A DNA stretch of 64,000 nt from Saccharibacillus sacchari DSM 19268 (GCF_000585395.1 NZ_KK073875.1:5609519-5673518), one strand, 5' to 3'; positions 32,837 to 42,797 are shown, counted from the first letter of the stretch. Numbers and translations: made by a program. Notes: a model not told the origin generated them from the sequence alone.

Positions 32837-34354
32837 TTACGAAGCCGCTTGACGTTGCGCGTAAGCTTCGTTCAACTCCTCCGTAATCTTTTGCAGATCC
32901 GTATTGGTCTTCAGTTTCTCGACAAAATCATCCCACGCCGATAAAGGCAGCTTGCCGAGCACGATCTTGGTTTTGATATCCTGAATATCTTTGCCGAGCT
33001 CCGGTCCGGCCGATACGTTCGTTTCCGAATACAGCCCGATCGCTTTGTCCGGCATGCTGATCTTCGCGCGTTCGTCGATAATCTGCTTGTTGCGCTCGAA
33101 AACGTCCTGCGGCATGCCGCTGCGGTAAGCGCGAAGATAAGGGTCGTATTGGATAAAGACCTGTCCGAGCGCCTGCGAAGCGACGATATCCGCTTTGGCT
33201 TGTTCGGTCACTGTTTTGATCCCGTTTTCCTCGTCGTAATGCACGCCTTCCAGGCCGTAGCTCGCCAGCGTCCCGCCTTCTTCCGACGCGCCGTAGTCCA
33301 TCAGCTCAAGCAGCTTCTTCATCTTGTCTTCCGGCACGCTTTTCGGAATCAGGAACATCCCGAAAAATCCGCCGTCTTTGTTCACGTAGCCGTTCATGGA
33401 TACAAGAGGCAGGAAGTCGGCGTCCGGGTTGCTTTTGCGCTGGGCTTCCGTCGGTTCCCAAGCCGCTTCCACCGTATTTTGCGAAGCGCCCGCGCGGCCC
33501 GCGTTCAATTGGTCTTTGGTCTGGCTTTCTTTGAGCACGGCTAAATCTTCGGAGATCAGGCCGTCCGCGTACGCGTTGCTCAGCCACTCCAGCGCTTCGC
33601 GCATTTCCGGCATCAGATTGACATTGACCAGTTTGCCGTCCACGTCTTTCCAATCTCCGTTATTTTGGGTAAACGCGCTGACGATGCCGGAGTAGGTGCC
33701 CATATTGCTTTGCGTAACCAGCCCCGTGAAGCCGATTGTATCGTCCTGACCGTTGCCGTCCGGGTCGTCTTGCGTAAACGCGCGCAGCGTCTCGTACAGT
33801 TCATCGGTTGTCTGCGGCACGTCCATACCCAGATTGTCCAGCCAGTCTTTGCGCAGGAACAGGAACGATCCGCCGTCGACCGGACGCACGCGCGGGATGC
33901 CGTAGTTTTTGCCGTCAGCCTGCTTCGTGTTGATCCAGGATTCTTCGGGGAATTTTTTGAGATTCGGATAATCGTCGAGATAAGGGGTCAGATCCCAGAA
34001 AGCGCCCTGCTGCACCATCGTGCGAAGCTGCGCCGAGAACGCGTCGTCGACCAGCATCAGGTCCGGCATATCGCCTGAAGCCAACGTCACGTTCACCTTG
34101 TCTCCGTAACTGTTCGGCGATACCCAGGTGATATTCAGATCGGTGTTGGTGCGCTTTTCGAACTCCTGCACCACGACATTGTCCGGGCCGGGCGGTTCGG
34201 GCGTAAAATACATCGACATAATGCTGACCGGCAGCGGACTTCCGTCTTCCGGCACGCCCGACGCGGAATTGCTATTGCCGCAAGCCGCTGTCAATAGCGA
34301 TAACGTTGTAACGGCTGCAAGAATCGCCTTCATTCCCGTTCCTTTTTGGCTCAT
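32837..34354 (-). CDS. Extracellular sugar-binding lipoprotein (LplA-like, CUT1)
   Basis: This 505-aa protein has a lipoprotein signal peptide with lipobox LTAACG (Cys at about 25) and a family 1 solute-binding fold (VVQEFEKRTNTDLNITWV, then LPLVSMNGYVNKDGGFFG). It delivers an oligosaccharide to the two permeases encoded upstream. The ribosome site is GGGGAG. No ATPase gene is present, as is usual for CUT1 systems that share MsmX. The substrate cannot be told from sequence. Confidence 0.9.
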   Translation of the reverse strand: MSQKGTGMKAILAAVTTLSLLTAACGNSNSASGVPEDGSPLPVSIMSMYFTPEPPGPDNVVVQEFEKRTNTDLNITWVSPNSYGDKVNVTLASGDMPDLMLVDDAFSAQLRTMVQQGAFWDLTPYLDDYPNLKKFPEESWINTKQADGKNYGIPRVRPVDGGSFLFLRKDWLDNLGMDVPQTTDELYETLRAFTQDDPDGNGQDDTIGFTGLVTQSNMGTYSGIVSAFTQNNGDWKDVDGKLVNVNLMPEMREALEWLSNAYADGLISEDLAVLKESQTKDQLNAGRAGASQNTVEAAWEPTEAQRKSNPDADFLPLVSMNGYVNKDGGFFGMFLIPKSVPEDKMKKLLELMDYGASEEGGTLASYGLEGVHYDEENGIKTVTEQAKADIVASQALGQVFIQYDPYLRAYRSGMPQDVFERNKQIIDERAKISMPDKAIGLYSETNVSAGPELGKDIQDIKTKIVLGKLPLSAWDDFVEKLKTNTDLQKITEELNEAYAQRQAAS

Positions 34355-34403
34355 GCTTCAATCTCCCCTTTATATTCATGATGATTGTCGAGTGCGAATT
34401 TCG

Positions 34404-35282
34404 TTATTCCTTGACCGAACCGACCATGGCGCCTTTGGCGAAGTGTTTTTGCAAAAACGGATAAACCATCAGGATCGGCACTGTCGCGATGACGACCGCC
34501 GCCATTTTGAGCGTTTCCGAAGGAATCTGCTGCTCGGCGGTCATCTCGGCGGCGGCGGTTCCTCCCGAAGCGGTGGACGAGTCGATCAGCATGTTTTGCA
34601 GCAGGACCTGAAGCGGTTGTTTGTTAAAATCGTTGATATACAGCAGCGCCGTGAAAAAGGTATTCCAATACGCGACCGCGTAAAACAATCCGAACGCGGC
34701 GAGAGACGGCAGCGACAGCGGCAGAATGATGCGCCACCAGACGCCGATATCGTTGGAGCCGTCGATCCGCGCCGCTTCCTCGAGACTCGGCGGGATACTG
34801 TCGAAAAAGCCTTTCATCAGCAGCACGTACCATCCGCTCGTCAGCACCGGCAAAATGAGCGACCAGATGCTGTTGATCAAATGCAGGTCGCGAATCAGCA
34901 GGTACGGCGGGATGATGCCCGGATTGAACAGCGTCGTCAGCAAAATCAGCAGCAGGATAAACCGTCGTCCTTGCAAGCGTCTTCGCGACAGCGCGTAAGA
35001 CAAGCAGGACGTGACCAGCAGGCTGAGCGCCGTGCCGACCGTCGCCAGAAACGCGCTGTTGCCGATCGCCCGGATAAACGCGTCGGTCGACAGTAAGTAT
35101 TTATAGGAGTCCAGGCTCCATTTTTGCGGAAAAAGAGTGGCTTTGTTACGGATAAACTCCGACGGATCGGTAAACGAGACGACCAACACGTAATACATCG
35201 GGAATAGCGTCACCAATCCGATCACGGTCAACAGCAGCATATTAACCACGTTGAACGTCCGATCCCCTTTATGTTCGACCAT
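34404..35282 (-). CDS. Sugar ABC transporter permease (LplC/YtcP-like)
   Basis: This 292-aa protein has six predicted spans and the EAA loop EEAARIDGSNDIGVWWRIILPLSLPSL that contacts the ATPase. It is the second permease of the CUT1 system. AAAGGAGG precedes ATG 35282. It lies between the other permease and the binding protein on the same strand. Confidence 0.92.
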   Translation of the reverse strand: MVEHKGDRTFNVVNMLLLTVIGLVTLFPMYYVLVVSFTDPSEFIRNKATLFPQKWSLDSYKYLLSTDAFIRAIGNSAFLATVGTALSLLVTSCLSYALSRRRLQGRRFILLLILLTTLFNPGIIPPYLLIRDLHLINSIWSLILPVLTSGWYVLLMKGFFDSIPPSLEEAARIDGSNDIGVWWRIILPLSLPSLAAFGLFYAVAYWNTFFTALLYINDFNKQPLQVLLQNMLIDSSTASGGTAAAEMTAEQQIPSETLKMAAVVIATVPILMVYPFLQKHFAKGAMVGSVKE

Positions 35283-35320
35283 TCTTTCTCTCCTCCTTTC
35301 GCTTCATGCCCGGCAAATGC

Positions 35321-36301
35321 TCAATACACGCCGTCCTCGCCGAACTTTTTCGCCAGTTTATTCGCTCCGATGACGAGAATCAGACCCACGATCGACTTGA
35401 ATACCCCGACCGCCGTACTGAAACTGAGTTGGCCTTGCTTGATGCCGAGCCGGTACACGTACGTGTCGAACACGTCGGCGACGTCGGAGACCGCGCCGTT
35501 CATCATCAAAAACACCTGCTCGAAGCCGACGTCCATAATATGACCGATCCGCAGGATCAGCAGAATGATGATGACCGAACGGATGCCCGGCAGCGTGATA
35601 TGCCAGATCTGGCGGAATCGTCCGGCTCCGTCGATCTTGGCGGCTTCGTTGAGCTGCGGATCGATGCTCGCCATCGCCGCCAAGAACAGCACCGTGCCCC
35701 AACCGGCGTCTTTCCAGATCGACTGTACGGTCAGCAGCCCCCAAAAGTAATTCGGATTGGTGAGAAAATCAATCTTGCCGAATCCGGCGGCGGCCAGCAG
35801 TTGATTGATGATCCCTTCGCCCGTCGACAGCAGCAGGAACGTGATGCCGACGATGATGACCCACGACAGGAAGTGCGGCAGATACACGATCGATTGAATC
35901 GTCTTTTTTAATTTGGTGCCGCGCAGCTCGTTCATCATGACCGAGAGCAGAATCGGCAGCGGGAAAAAGAAAATCAGCGACAATAGATTGATTGCCATCG
36001 TGTTGCGGAACAGAATGAGGAAATCAGGATTCGAAAAGAAACGTATGTAATGCTCGAAGCCTACCCACTGACTGGCCCACATGCCTTGATACGGCGAATA
36101 ATTTTGGAACGAGATCAGAATTCCCCACATCGGCACGTACTTGAATAACAGGAAAAAGACGATGCCCGGCAGCGCCAGCAAATACAGGTAGCGGTCTCGC
36201 TTGATACCGTTCCATACGCTTCGTCTGCGTTTTGCGGCCGGACTTTCTTTGTATGCGGTTTCAATTTTGCTTCCGCCGGCTGCTTCGGTTCGGGATGCCA
36301 T
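35321..36301 (-). CDS. Sugar ABC transporter permease (LplB-like)
   Basis: This 326-aa protein starts with a polar tail of about 40 residues, then six spans and the EAA loop NEAAKIDGAGRFRQIWHITLPGI. It is the first gene of the operon permease-permease-binding protein-AraC sensor. I chose ATG 36301 (MASRTEAAGG), preceded by GGAGG and AAAGGA; an upstream frame extension is not supported. Confidence 0.9.
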   Translation of the reverse strand: MASRTEAAGGSKIETAYKESPAAKRRRSVWNGIKRDRYLYLLALPGIVFFLLFKYVPMWGILISFQNYSPYQGMWASQWVGFEHYIRFFSNPDFLILFRNTMAINLLSLIFFFPLPILLSVMMNELRGTKLKKTIQSIVYLPHFLSWVIIVGITFLLLSTGEGIINQLLAAAGFGKIDFLTNPNYFWGLLTVQSIWKDAGWGTVLFLAAMASIDPQLNEAAKIDGAGRFRQIWHITLPGIRSVIIILLILRIGHIMDVGFEQVFLMMNGAVSDVADVFDTYVYRLGIKQGQLSFSTAVGVFKSIVGLILVIGANKLAKKFGEDGVY

Positions 36302-36471
36302 GTCCTTTCCACCTCCGTCGTCTGGTTTTCCGCCCTGCGATTTGGAGCTTTCGAAGCGGTTACCGACAGCATACGCAAGCGCCGGATTTCCGGCAATCGA
36401 CGCTTTTTGCGCGGGGAAGTCGGTAGGCAGCAAGGCGTGGAAGCATAAGGCTTCAGGGAAATGCAAACATG

Positions 36472-36516
36472 AAAAAAGCCCGGATTTCCGTCATGAAAAG
36501 CACGAATTTCCGGGCA
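36472..36516 (-). terminator. Terminator after the Btr-like gene
   Basis: On the minus strand GCCCGGAAAT pairs with a GGAAATCCGGGC-type arm and is followed by TTTTTTC. The rest of 36302-36620 holds no gene I can support. Confidence 0.7.
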
Positions 36517-36620
36517 TTGACTTTTTTTGCAGAGGTACGAAAACAGCGTAACAGTACGGAAACAGACGACTTATCCTTAAAAATTCTGCTTACGCAGCCT
36601 TAACCGTGCACACAACCCGA

Positions 36621-38312
36621 TCAATGCCATAAACTCATCACATCCCGAATTTTCCTGCTATGCGCAAGCACCCCGTAATTCATCCAAGCAAAAAAGTCCA
36701 TCTCATGCACGCGACCTGCTTGTACGGCAGGCAACCGTTTCCAGCATGGATGATTCAACAGTTGACGTTCGTCACCCGCTTGGCGGTTCTCCGACTTGTC
36801 GAACACGATGAAGAGATGATCGGCTCCGAGCAACGCCAGCTCTTCCGGATTCAACAACCGATTGCGTTGACCCTGCGGCAAGCGCCGAACCATTTCCGGC
36901 GACTTCAATCCCAACGCTCTATACAATAAGGGACCCGTATAACCGGACTGCTCCGCATAAAGTATAATCGACCGGGCGGTAATGCGCAGACAAGCGACGG
37001 TGCCTCGGGAAGCCGCCCCTCCCGGGACAGCTGCCAAGCGCGATTTTGCTTCTGCCGTCTCCTCTTCGTACCGACTTAAAGCTTGTTCGGCCGCAGCTTC
37101 GCGGCCGAACAGGGCAGCCGTTCCTCGCAGCTTGTCCGACCATGCTTCACCCGGTTGTTCCAACAGAAAACGCGGGGCGACGCCGGATAGACGATCCAGG
37201 CTCCAACGCTCGAAGCCGTCGTCGAACAACAGCAGTTCGGGCTTCAGGCGCGAGAGGTCTTCGCGCGTGCCGTTCGCGACATCGAATGCCGGCACTCCGC
37301 CGAGCGGCAGATATTCCTGCACGCCCCAGGCACGGTGGCTATACTGCGCAATCGGCATAATGCCCAGCGCGAGCAAGGCATCTTCGAGATACGGCGCGAA
37401 CACGCGCACTTCCTGACGCTGCAAGCGCCGATAACGCCCCGGCGATAAACCGGAGAGCTGCTTAAAGCGCCGACTGAAATAATACTCGCTGCTAAAGCCG
37501 ATTCGCTGAGCGATCTCGCTCAACCGATCTTCGGTCGCCGACAGAAAATGTTTGGCTTGCCTGATCCGAATCTCGTTCAAATAATCGAGCGGAAGCTTGC
37601 CCGTGAGGTCTTTGAACAACTGCGTGTAGGCCCAACGCCCGATGCCTGCCGAAGCAGCGAGTGCTTCAACGGTCAGCGATTCGCGATATTCAGTCTCCAT
37701 CCGTGCTACGGAACGCTTCACGGCTTCGCGACTGTCCGTTCGATCGGATGTCATTGCGGATATGCGATTCGTTCCGGCTCCTTTTTCGACTGCGACCCAA
37801 GAATGCTCTTGTCGGCGACGAACAGCAGCCAACAGCAGCTCCTGAAACGCAATTTGCCGTTCCAACGCCTCTGCCGCTCCTGGATGCTCGCGAATTTCAT
37901 GCAAGCGCCGTGCCCGCTCCGCGCAAAACGAAAACGGCGAAAAATCCAATACACCGCTGAATGGCAATGCCGTATCCGGCGGTACCGGTCTTCCGTCAGC
38001 ACCCAACATACAAAAGCGCAATCGGTAAAACGACAGCCCTACGCCCTTTTCCGAACAAGCCGTTTCAGTGTCGAGACGATCCTCGTGCCGGAAAACATTG
38101 GATTGCTGCGGCTTTTTTCCGCTTAAAAGGCCCACCAGCAAACGACCTGCCTGAAGCGACCAAGTCTGCCCCTCAAGCTCTACCGTTCCGTTTCCCTGGA
38201 TAACGACCCACAGTTCCGCTTCGTTTCCCTTATATTCAAACTCTGATTCTTCAAAACCGATTTCTTCATACCGAATGTCCGTTAACATATATGTACAAGG
38301 CACACGCTCCAC
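36621..38312 (-). CDS. AraC regulator with siderophore-binding domain (Btr/YbbB-like)
   Basis: This protein of about 563 aa combines an N-terminal cupin-like region (1-130), an AraC helix-turn-helix pair (ASAGIGRWAYTQLFKDLTG, then SEIAQRIGFSSEYYFSRRFKQ) and a C-terminal periplasmic-binding-protein-like domain (about 300-563). It resembles Btr, which binds bacillibactin in the cytoplasm and activates siderophore uptake genes. The C-terminal domain is visibly related to the next lipoprotein (WGVQEYLPL against WGIQDYLSL). The start is uncertain; GTG 38312 has AGGTGG 8 bases upstream, while an in-frame TTG at 38390 has no ribosome site. Confidence 0.85.
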   Translation of the reverse strand: MERVPCTYMLTDIRYEEIGFEESEFEYKGNEAELWVVIQGNGTVELEGQTWSLQAGRLLVGLLSGKKPQQSNVFRHEDRLDTETACSEKGVGLSFYRLRFCMLGADGRPVPPDTALPFSGVLDFSPFSFCAERARRLHEIREHPGAAEALERQIAFQELLLAAVRRRQEHSWVAVEKGAGTNRISAMTSDRTDSREAVKRSVARMETEYRESLTVEALAASAGIGRWAYTQLFKDLTGKLPLDYLNEIRIRQAKHFLSATEDRLSEIAQRIGFSSEYYFSRRFKQLSGLSPGRYRRLQRQEVRVFAPYLEDALLALGIMPIAQYSHRAWGVQEYLPLGGVPAFDVANGTREDLSRLKPELLLFDDGFERWSLDRLSGVAPRFLLEQPGEAWSDKLRGTAALFGREAAAEQALSRYEEETAEAKSRLAAVPGGAASRGTVACLRITARSIILYAEQSGYTGPLLYRALGLKSPEMVRRLPQGQRNRLLNPEELALLGADHLFIVFDKSENRQAGDERQLLNHPCWKRLPAVQAGRVHEMDFFAWMNYGVLAHSRKIRDVMSLWH

Positions 38313-38439
38313 TCGCCAGCCCACCTTTTGATGATAATCGTTCTCACTCAAGTCTGGCGCTAGTATACTCCTTTCCGGGCTATACGGCAATCGGTTGGAG
38401 GGAATTGCGTTTGCTGCTTAACTATTGTAGGTTCAACAC

Positions 38440-38479
38440 AAAAAACAAACCACCGAGAGTACCCCGGCGGCTTGTTTGT
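38440..38479 (-). terminator. Terminator after the siderophore-binding protein gene
   Basis: On the minus strand ACAAACAAGCCGCCGGGG pairs with CTCGGTGGTTTGT and is followed by TTTTT. Confidence 0.75.
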
Positions 38480-38524
38480 CCGTTGACTTTACCCCTTTTC
38501 AAAAATCCTGCTCATCGTATCCGA

Positions 38525-39559
38525 TTAAGGAGCCAAATTCTTCATCACGTCTTCAAACTTCATCAGATTGGCTTGGATGCCGCCGGACTGCCAATAGGAG
38601 CGCTCCACCTTGTAGACATGGCCCTCCTGCACGGCTTTGAGCGATTGCCAGATCGGGCGGTCCAGGATCTTCTCGGCTTCTTTGTTCTCGTCCGAATCCC
38701 AATCTCCGCTGGCCGGAAAAATGAAGATATGGTCCGCGTCAAGATCGGCCAATCCTTCTTCGGAAATAATCTGCTGGAAGTCTTCCATATCGCCGACTAA
38801 CGGATGCGGAGTCAGTCCCAGTTCACTGAAAAGCGAACCGGTAAACCGATTTTTGATCCCGAACAACGCCATCGTTTTCTCGCCGCCGTTCAACCGCACC
38901 ACCGCAACGGTCTCGTCGCCCACGCTTTCTTTCAGCTTCGCTTTGTCGTCCGTGACGGTCTGTTCGTACTTCGCCAGCACCTCTTCGCCTTTCTCGGGAA
39001 TGCCCAGCGCGTCCGCCACGGCTAGCAGTATCTGTTTCGAATCCTGCAACATGCTTTCCGGCAGTCGGTAGGTGGGAGCGATTTTCGAATACGTCTCGTA
39101 CGCGGCTTGATCGACGCCGCCGTCGACCATGATCAGATCCGGCTGCTGCGCAAGCAAAGCTTCCGGACTTCCGCTGATGTCGAACCGCGGCACGTCCAGG
39201 CTCAAATAATCCTGAATGCCCCAGTTCGGATGATACCACTGCACCACGGGTTCCACGCCGAGCGCCACCATATAGTCTTCCAGATAAATGCCGGCCGGAC
39301 GCTTGGGATGAGCGGGAATGGTCACGTCTCCGAATTCGCCTTTCACCACGCGAGTGTCGCCTTCCGCTGCTTGTGTATCGCCTTCGGCGGAGTTTGTTTG
39401 CGTGTCCTTTTCTGTAACCACCGTCTGCGCAGCCGTCGTATCGTCCGCCGCTGCGGTTTCCGTTTTCGCGTTGGCTCCGCAGCCCGCAAGAGCCGCTCCG
39501 AAAGCCAAAATCAACGCTAACACGCTTGTCTTGATCTTTGTCGATTTTCTTTGTCTCAT
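38525..39559 (-). CDS. Iron-siderophore ABC transporter substrate-binding lipoprotein
   Basis: This 344-aa protein has a lipoprotein signal (lipobox LAGCG, Cys at about 27), a Thr/Ala/Gln-rich linker, then a class III binding-protein fold (GDVTIPAHPKRPAGI, then DADHIFIFPASG). It captures Fe3+-siderophore complexes. The start ATG 39559 (MRQRKSTKIK) has a GGGGG ribosome site. No FecCD-type permease or ATPase gene is adjacent, so it relies on genes elsewhere. A Fur-like palindrome lies upstream and a Btr-like regulator downstream. Confidence 0.92.
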   Translation of the reverse strand: MRQRKSTKIKTSVLALILAFGAALAGCGANAKTETAAADDTTAAQTVVTEKDTQTNSAEGDTQAAEGDTRVVKGEFGDVTIPAHPKRPAGIYLEDYMVALGVEPVVQWYHPNWGIQDYLSLDVPRFDISGSPEALLAQQPDLIMVDGGVDQAAYETYSKIAPTYRLPESMLQDSKQILLAVADALGIPEKGEEVLAKYEQTVTDDKAKLKESVGDETVAVVRLNGGEKTMALFGIKNRFTGSLFSELGLTPHPLVGDMEDFQQIISEEGLADLDADHIFIFPASGDWDSDENKEAEKILDRPIWQSLKAVQEGHVYKVERSYWQSGGIQANLMKFEDVMKNLAP

Positions 39560-39576
39560 TCCGTATATCCCCCAAT

Positions 39577-39591
39577 TGAGTTTCATTCTCA
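39577..39591 (-). promoter_or_regulatory. Candidate Fur box
   Basis: TGAGTTTCATTCTCA, read on the other strand as TGAGAATGAAACTCA, matches the 7-1-7 Fur palindrome TGATAATNATTATCA at about 10 of 14 positions and lies 18 bp upstream of the siderophore-binding protein start. Confidence 0.4.
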
Positions 39592-39706
39592 TTCGCCTGT
39601 TCCTCATTCTAGCTGTGACTTTTGCGGGACACAATGCACATCGGGGGCAATCTTTTTGCACAAATGGGGTATTCATGCGATGATGCGAAAAAGCACAGCA
39701 TAAAAA

Positions 39707-39739
39707 ATCCCGATCGCGCACGCATGCGGCAATCGGGAT
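39707..39739 (-). terminator. Terminator after the unknown 325-aa gene
   Basis: ATCCCGAT (39707-39714) pairs with ATCGGGAT (39732-39739). On the minus strand it is followed by a run of six T. Confidence 0.7.
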
Positions 39740-39768
39740 CACGCTGTGCATGAGGCCGTTTCGACTTC

Positions 39769-40746
39769 TTACTCGTCCAGTTCGCTCAACAAAAAGGCGT
39801 ACAGCTTGCATTCTTCGAACAACAGCAACCTTTCGCCTCGGGCGTCGTTGGTTACGGTTTGAATTCGCTCGCCATTTTCTTTGACGAAAACGATCTCTTC
39901 TCCCGGAATCAACCGCCCCGGTTCCTCCTGACGCAACAGCGTGTAACGGTCGTGTTCGTGGTAGCCGTTGTCCATCAGGAAACGGTAACCGTCGGTCACG
40001 ATCAAGGCCGAGCCGGATCGGTTCGGATCGAGGAACGATACGTTGGGGCGATCCGCCGGACCGGACAGAGCGCACAGCTTGAAGTCCGCATAATAATAAA
40101 CCCAGACTTGTTCGTCCGATACCACGTTCAGCGCATAGCAGTCCGCAATATCCGCTTCGCTATTCGTGAATACGCGAATGCCGTTGCGATCCCAGGCGAT
40201 CAAGCCGCTTTCCCCGACCGGCCGTTCCCAACCGTAATTCCCGAATACGCCCTCATCGAAAAAGCTCGTCCAGATCAAACCGCCCGGCGTCGTCTGCACG
40301 TCCTGAATGCCGTCTCCCAGCAAAAAGCGCCGCTGCGGCCGGCCTTCGTGACTGAACACGGCGGCGTTTAAATCATAATTGTCCCGCCCGTAATAATAGC
40401 AGCGGGCACCGACCAACAGCAGCTCTTCGCCAAGCGGCTGAACATAGCTGTAATGGAACGTCTCGCCTTCGATCAGGATCTCCCGCACGCGGGCTTCGCC
40501 ATCCCCTTTTTCTGCGGGCAAACGAAGATCGACGATCAACACTTTATACGTCGGACTCCGCTTCAATTCGGTCTGCATGAACGCGCCTCGATCGCGCTCC
40601 GGCACTTCGTCGATCAGCAGGAGATACGCTCGATCCTCATATCCGAGCTGGACCGACACCATGTTCCAGCCTTGCAGTTTTTCGGCCAAATCCGTCACCG
40701 GAAATGCCATAATTCGACGCAGACCCGTCGCTTGCTTGTTCTTCAT
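39769..40746 (-). CDS. Unknown protein, possible beta-propeller
   Basis: I do not recognise this 325-aa soluble protein. It has no signal peptide. It is rich in short strands with repeated aromatic motifs (ARCYYYGRDNYDLNAAVF, IWTSFFDEGVFGNYGW, VWVYYYADFKLCAL, YRFLMDNGYHEHDRY), which suggest a WD- or Kelch-like propeller. It has a good ribosome site (GGAGGA) and its own terminator. The neighbours (iron uptake, Bce module) give no hint. Confidence 0.75.
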   Translation of the reverse strand: MKNKQATGLRRIMAFPVTDLAEKLQGWNMVSVQLGYEDRAYLLLIDEVPERDRGAFMQTELKRSPTYKVLIVDLRLPAEKGDGEARVREILIEGETFHYSYVQPLGEELLLVGARCYYYGRDNYDLNAAVFSHEGRPQRRFLLGDGIQDVQTTPGGLIWTSFFDEGVFGNYGWERPVGESGLIAWDRNGIRVFTNSEADIADCYALNVVSDEQVWVYYYADFKLCALSGPADRPNVSFLDPNRSGSALIVTDGYRFLMDNGYHEHDRYTLLRQEEPGRLIPGEEIVFVKENGERIQTVTNDARGERLLLFEECKLYAFLLSELDE

Positions 40747-40859
40747 TTTCTGTTCCTCCGTTCGCGGGCGCCTTTTGGCAGGCAGGGTTTATTGTCTTCT
40801 ATTGTGTACCCGCAAACGGGACGTGAACAGGAGGCAAGTATGGCGGTTCGCAAAAAAAG

Positions 40860-42797
40860 CTACACCATCACCCGTTTCAACCGGCTCAAGTATCGGCTTC
40901 TGACCAGCAGGAAGTATACCGCTTGGGCGATCAGGAAAGCCGAAGACGTCATCAGCACGGGCTTGATGATTCCGCGTACGCTGATCATCGTCAAGATCGG
41001 GTCCAACACCACGAAAGTCTGGATCGCGGATACCAAGATCGGCACGAAAAAGAGAATGGCGATTTGCAGCGTGGCCGATCGTTTCATCTCGCCGATGCTG
41101 AGCCCCGTTTTGGACAAAGACCGGTACATGTCCGCGTCCCTCGACAATTCGGCGTGCAGTTTGAAGTACAGGAAACTGGCCGACGACAGCGAGAACATCA
41201 ACGCGACGAAAGCGCCGATAAAACTGAATACCGACATGAACTGCAAGCCGCTCAAATAAGAAGCGCCGCGGCTCGAAACCAAGCTTTCGAACGGCTTTTG
41301 TCCGCCTTCCCGCCCTTGACTCAGGCGTACGAGTTCGTCACCGATCCGGGCTTCCTGGCCGTTCGGATCGAAAGAGGCGGCGTCCCAAGCGGGAATCCGA
41401 TAATACGCCTCGATCGTTTTGAATGCTTTTTCAGCAGCTTCCATTTCCCGGTACGCTTCGTCTGGCACAACCAGCAGGGGCAACCACTGGGCTTCGCTGA
41501 ATACCGGTCCGCCCGCTGCCGTTTCGACTGCGAGCGGCGTATCGACGCCTTCGAATTTCCACCGTGTTCCGTTATCCGGAGCATTTTTCCAGACGAAGCC
41601 GTCCGGCATCAACAGCAAAGCGGACGACTTCGAGTCGTTCGGGTAAGCAGGCGTCTGCCAGTCGGATACGACTTGGCTGTAATTGTCGGCGGATACGGCA
41701 TAAAGGCTCCGTTCGTCCGGGTCGTTTTCCAGTACGGCATTCACTTTCGCGACTTCCGTGATCTCGTACTCCAAGCCTGCGCTCCGCAGCGTATCCGCGA
41801 TGATTCGTTCCTCTTCCTCCCTATGCTCCGCGTCGCGGTAATAACTGACTTTAAGCCCGTAAGGGTCGTTCGCGTACGACTCTTTCGCCTGCTGCGAGAG
41901 CGCCACCGCGAAACCGGCGCTCATCGACGCCACCGATGTGACTACCGTGACGAGGAACAGCATTCGGGCATTATCCTTGATTTTGTACGCCAGCTCCGAG
42001 ATCCACAGCAAATTGGTTCCTTTCCAAACGAAAGCGCGACTGCGCTTGAGCATACGCATGCATGCGACCGAAAGCTGCGAATAGAAAAAGTAGGTTCCCG
42101 CGATACCGGTGCCGGCCGCGACGAAAATCGAAGCGGGATTCACTTCATCCGTGCGCAGCGCGAAATATCCGGCAGCAAGCAGGGCGATGCCGAGCAGCAC
42201 GAGCCAGATCGATGCTTGCGGCTCGCTTTTCGGCTTGGCATTTCCTTTGATCAGTTCCAATACGCGATGCTTGCGCACGAACAGCAGCGTCAGCACCGAG
42301 ATCGCGAGGAACAGCAGCGCGAACGCGCCCGCCGTCAGCAGCATCGCTTTAAGCGGCCAATAGAACGGCAGCGTCTCCTTGCCGGCGATTTGCGACGCCA
42401 GCAGCAGGAACAGCTTGGACAGCAGCAGGCCCGTGCCGATCCCGCTGACGATCGCCCCTGCGCCGATCATCATATTTTCCAGAAAAACAAGTCGATTCAG
42501 CTGCGAAGGCTTGGCGCCGAGCATCAACAGCAGCCCGAATTCCTTGTTCCGCGACTTCAAAAAAACGCTGATCGAATACAAGACAAAGAAAAACGCGAAG
42601 ATAAAAATAACGTACTCCGCCGCCTGCATCCCCGCCTTCGCCATCCGATGGATCTCGCCGGACACAATCTGCGGATGAAAAATAAACACGGCGAACGAGA
42701 AGAAGATCATCACCATAAACGCGCTGCTGAGGAAATAAGCGAAATACGCCCGCGCATTGCGCTTTACATTGTTATACGCGAATCGAGGAAAGTTCAT
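40860..42797 (-). CDS. Bce-type ABC transporter permease (BceB-like)
   Basis: This 645-aa protein has ten predicted spans and a large extracellular domain between spans 7 and 8 (about 310-525), the hallmark of BceB-type permeases and close to the usual length. FtsX-like regions lie at about 55-180 and in the C-terminal part. With its ATPase it frees lipid II-cycle intermediates from cell-wall antibiotics such as bacitracin and signals to the kinase BceS. The start overlaps the ATPase gene by 26 bp. Confidence 0.92.
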   Translation of the reverse strand: MNFPRFAYNNVKRNARAYFAYFLSSAFMVMIFFSFAVFIFHPQIVSGEIHRMAKAGMQAAEYVIFIFAFFFVLYSISVFLKSRNKEFGLLLMLGAKPSQLNRLVFLENMMIGAGAIVSGIGTGLLLSKLFLLLASQIAGKETLPFYWPLKAMLLTAGAFALLFLAISVLTLLFVRKHRVLELIKGNAKPKSEPQASIWLVLLGIALLAAGYFALRTDEVNPASIFVAAGTGIAGTYFFYSQLSVACMRMLKRSRAFVWKGTNLLWISELAYKIKDNARMLFLVTVVTSVASMSAGFAVALSQQAKESYANDPYGLKVSYYRDAEHREEEERIIADTLRSAGLEYEITEVAKVNAVLENDPDERSLYAVSADNYSQVVSDWQTPAYPNDSKSSALLLMPDGFVWKNAPDNGTRWKFEGVDTPLAVETAAGGPVFSEAQWLPLLVVPDEAYREMEAAEKAFKTIEAYYRIPAWDAASFDPNGQEARIGDELVRLSQGREGGQKPFESLVSSRGASYLSGLQFMSVFSFIGAFVALMFSLSSASFLYFKLHAELSRDADMYRSLSKTGLSIGEMKRSATLQIAILFFVPILVSAIQTFVVLDPILTMISVRGIIKPVLMTSSAFLIAQAVYFLLVRSRYLSRLKRVMV

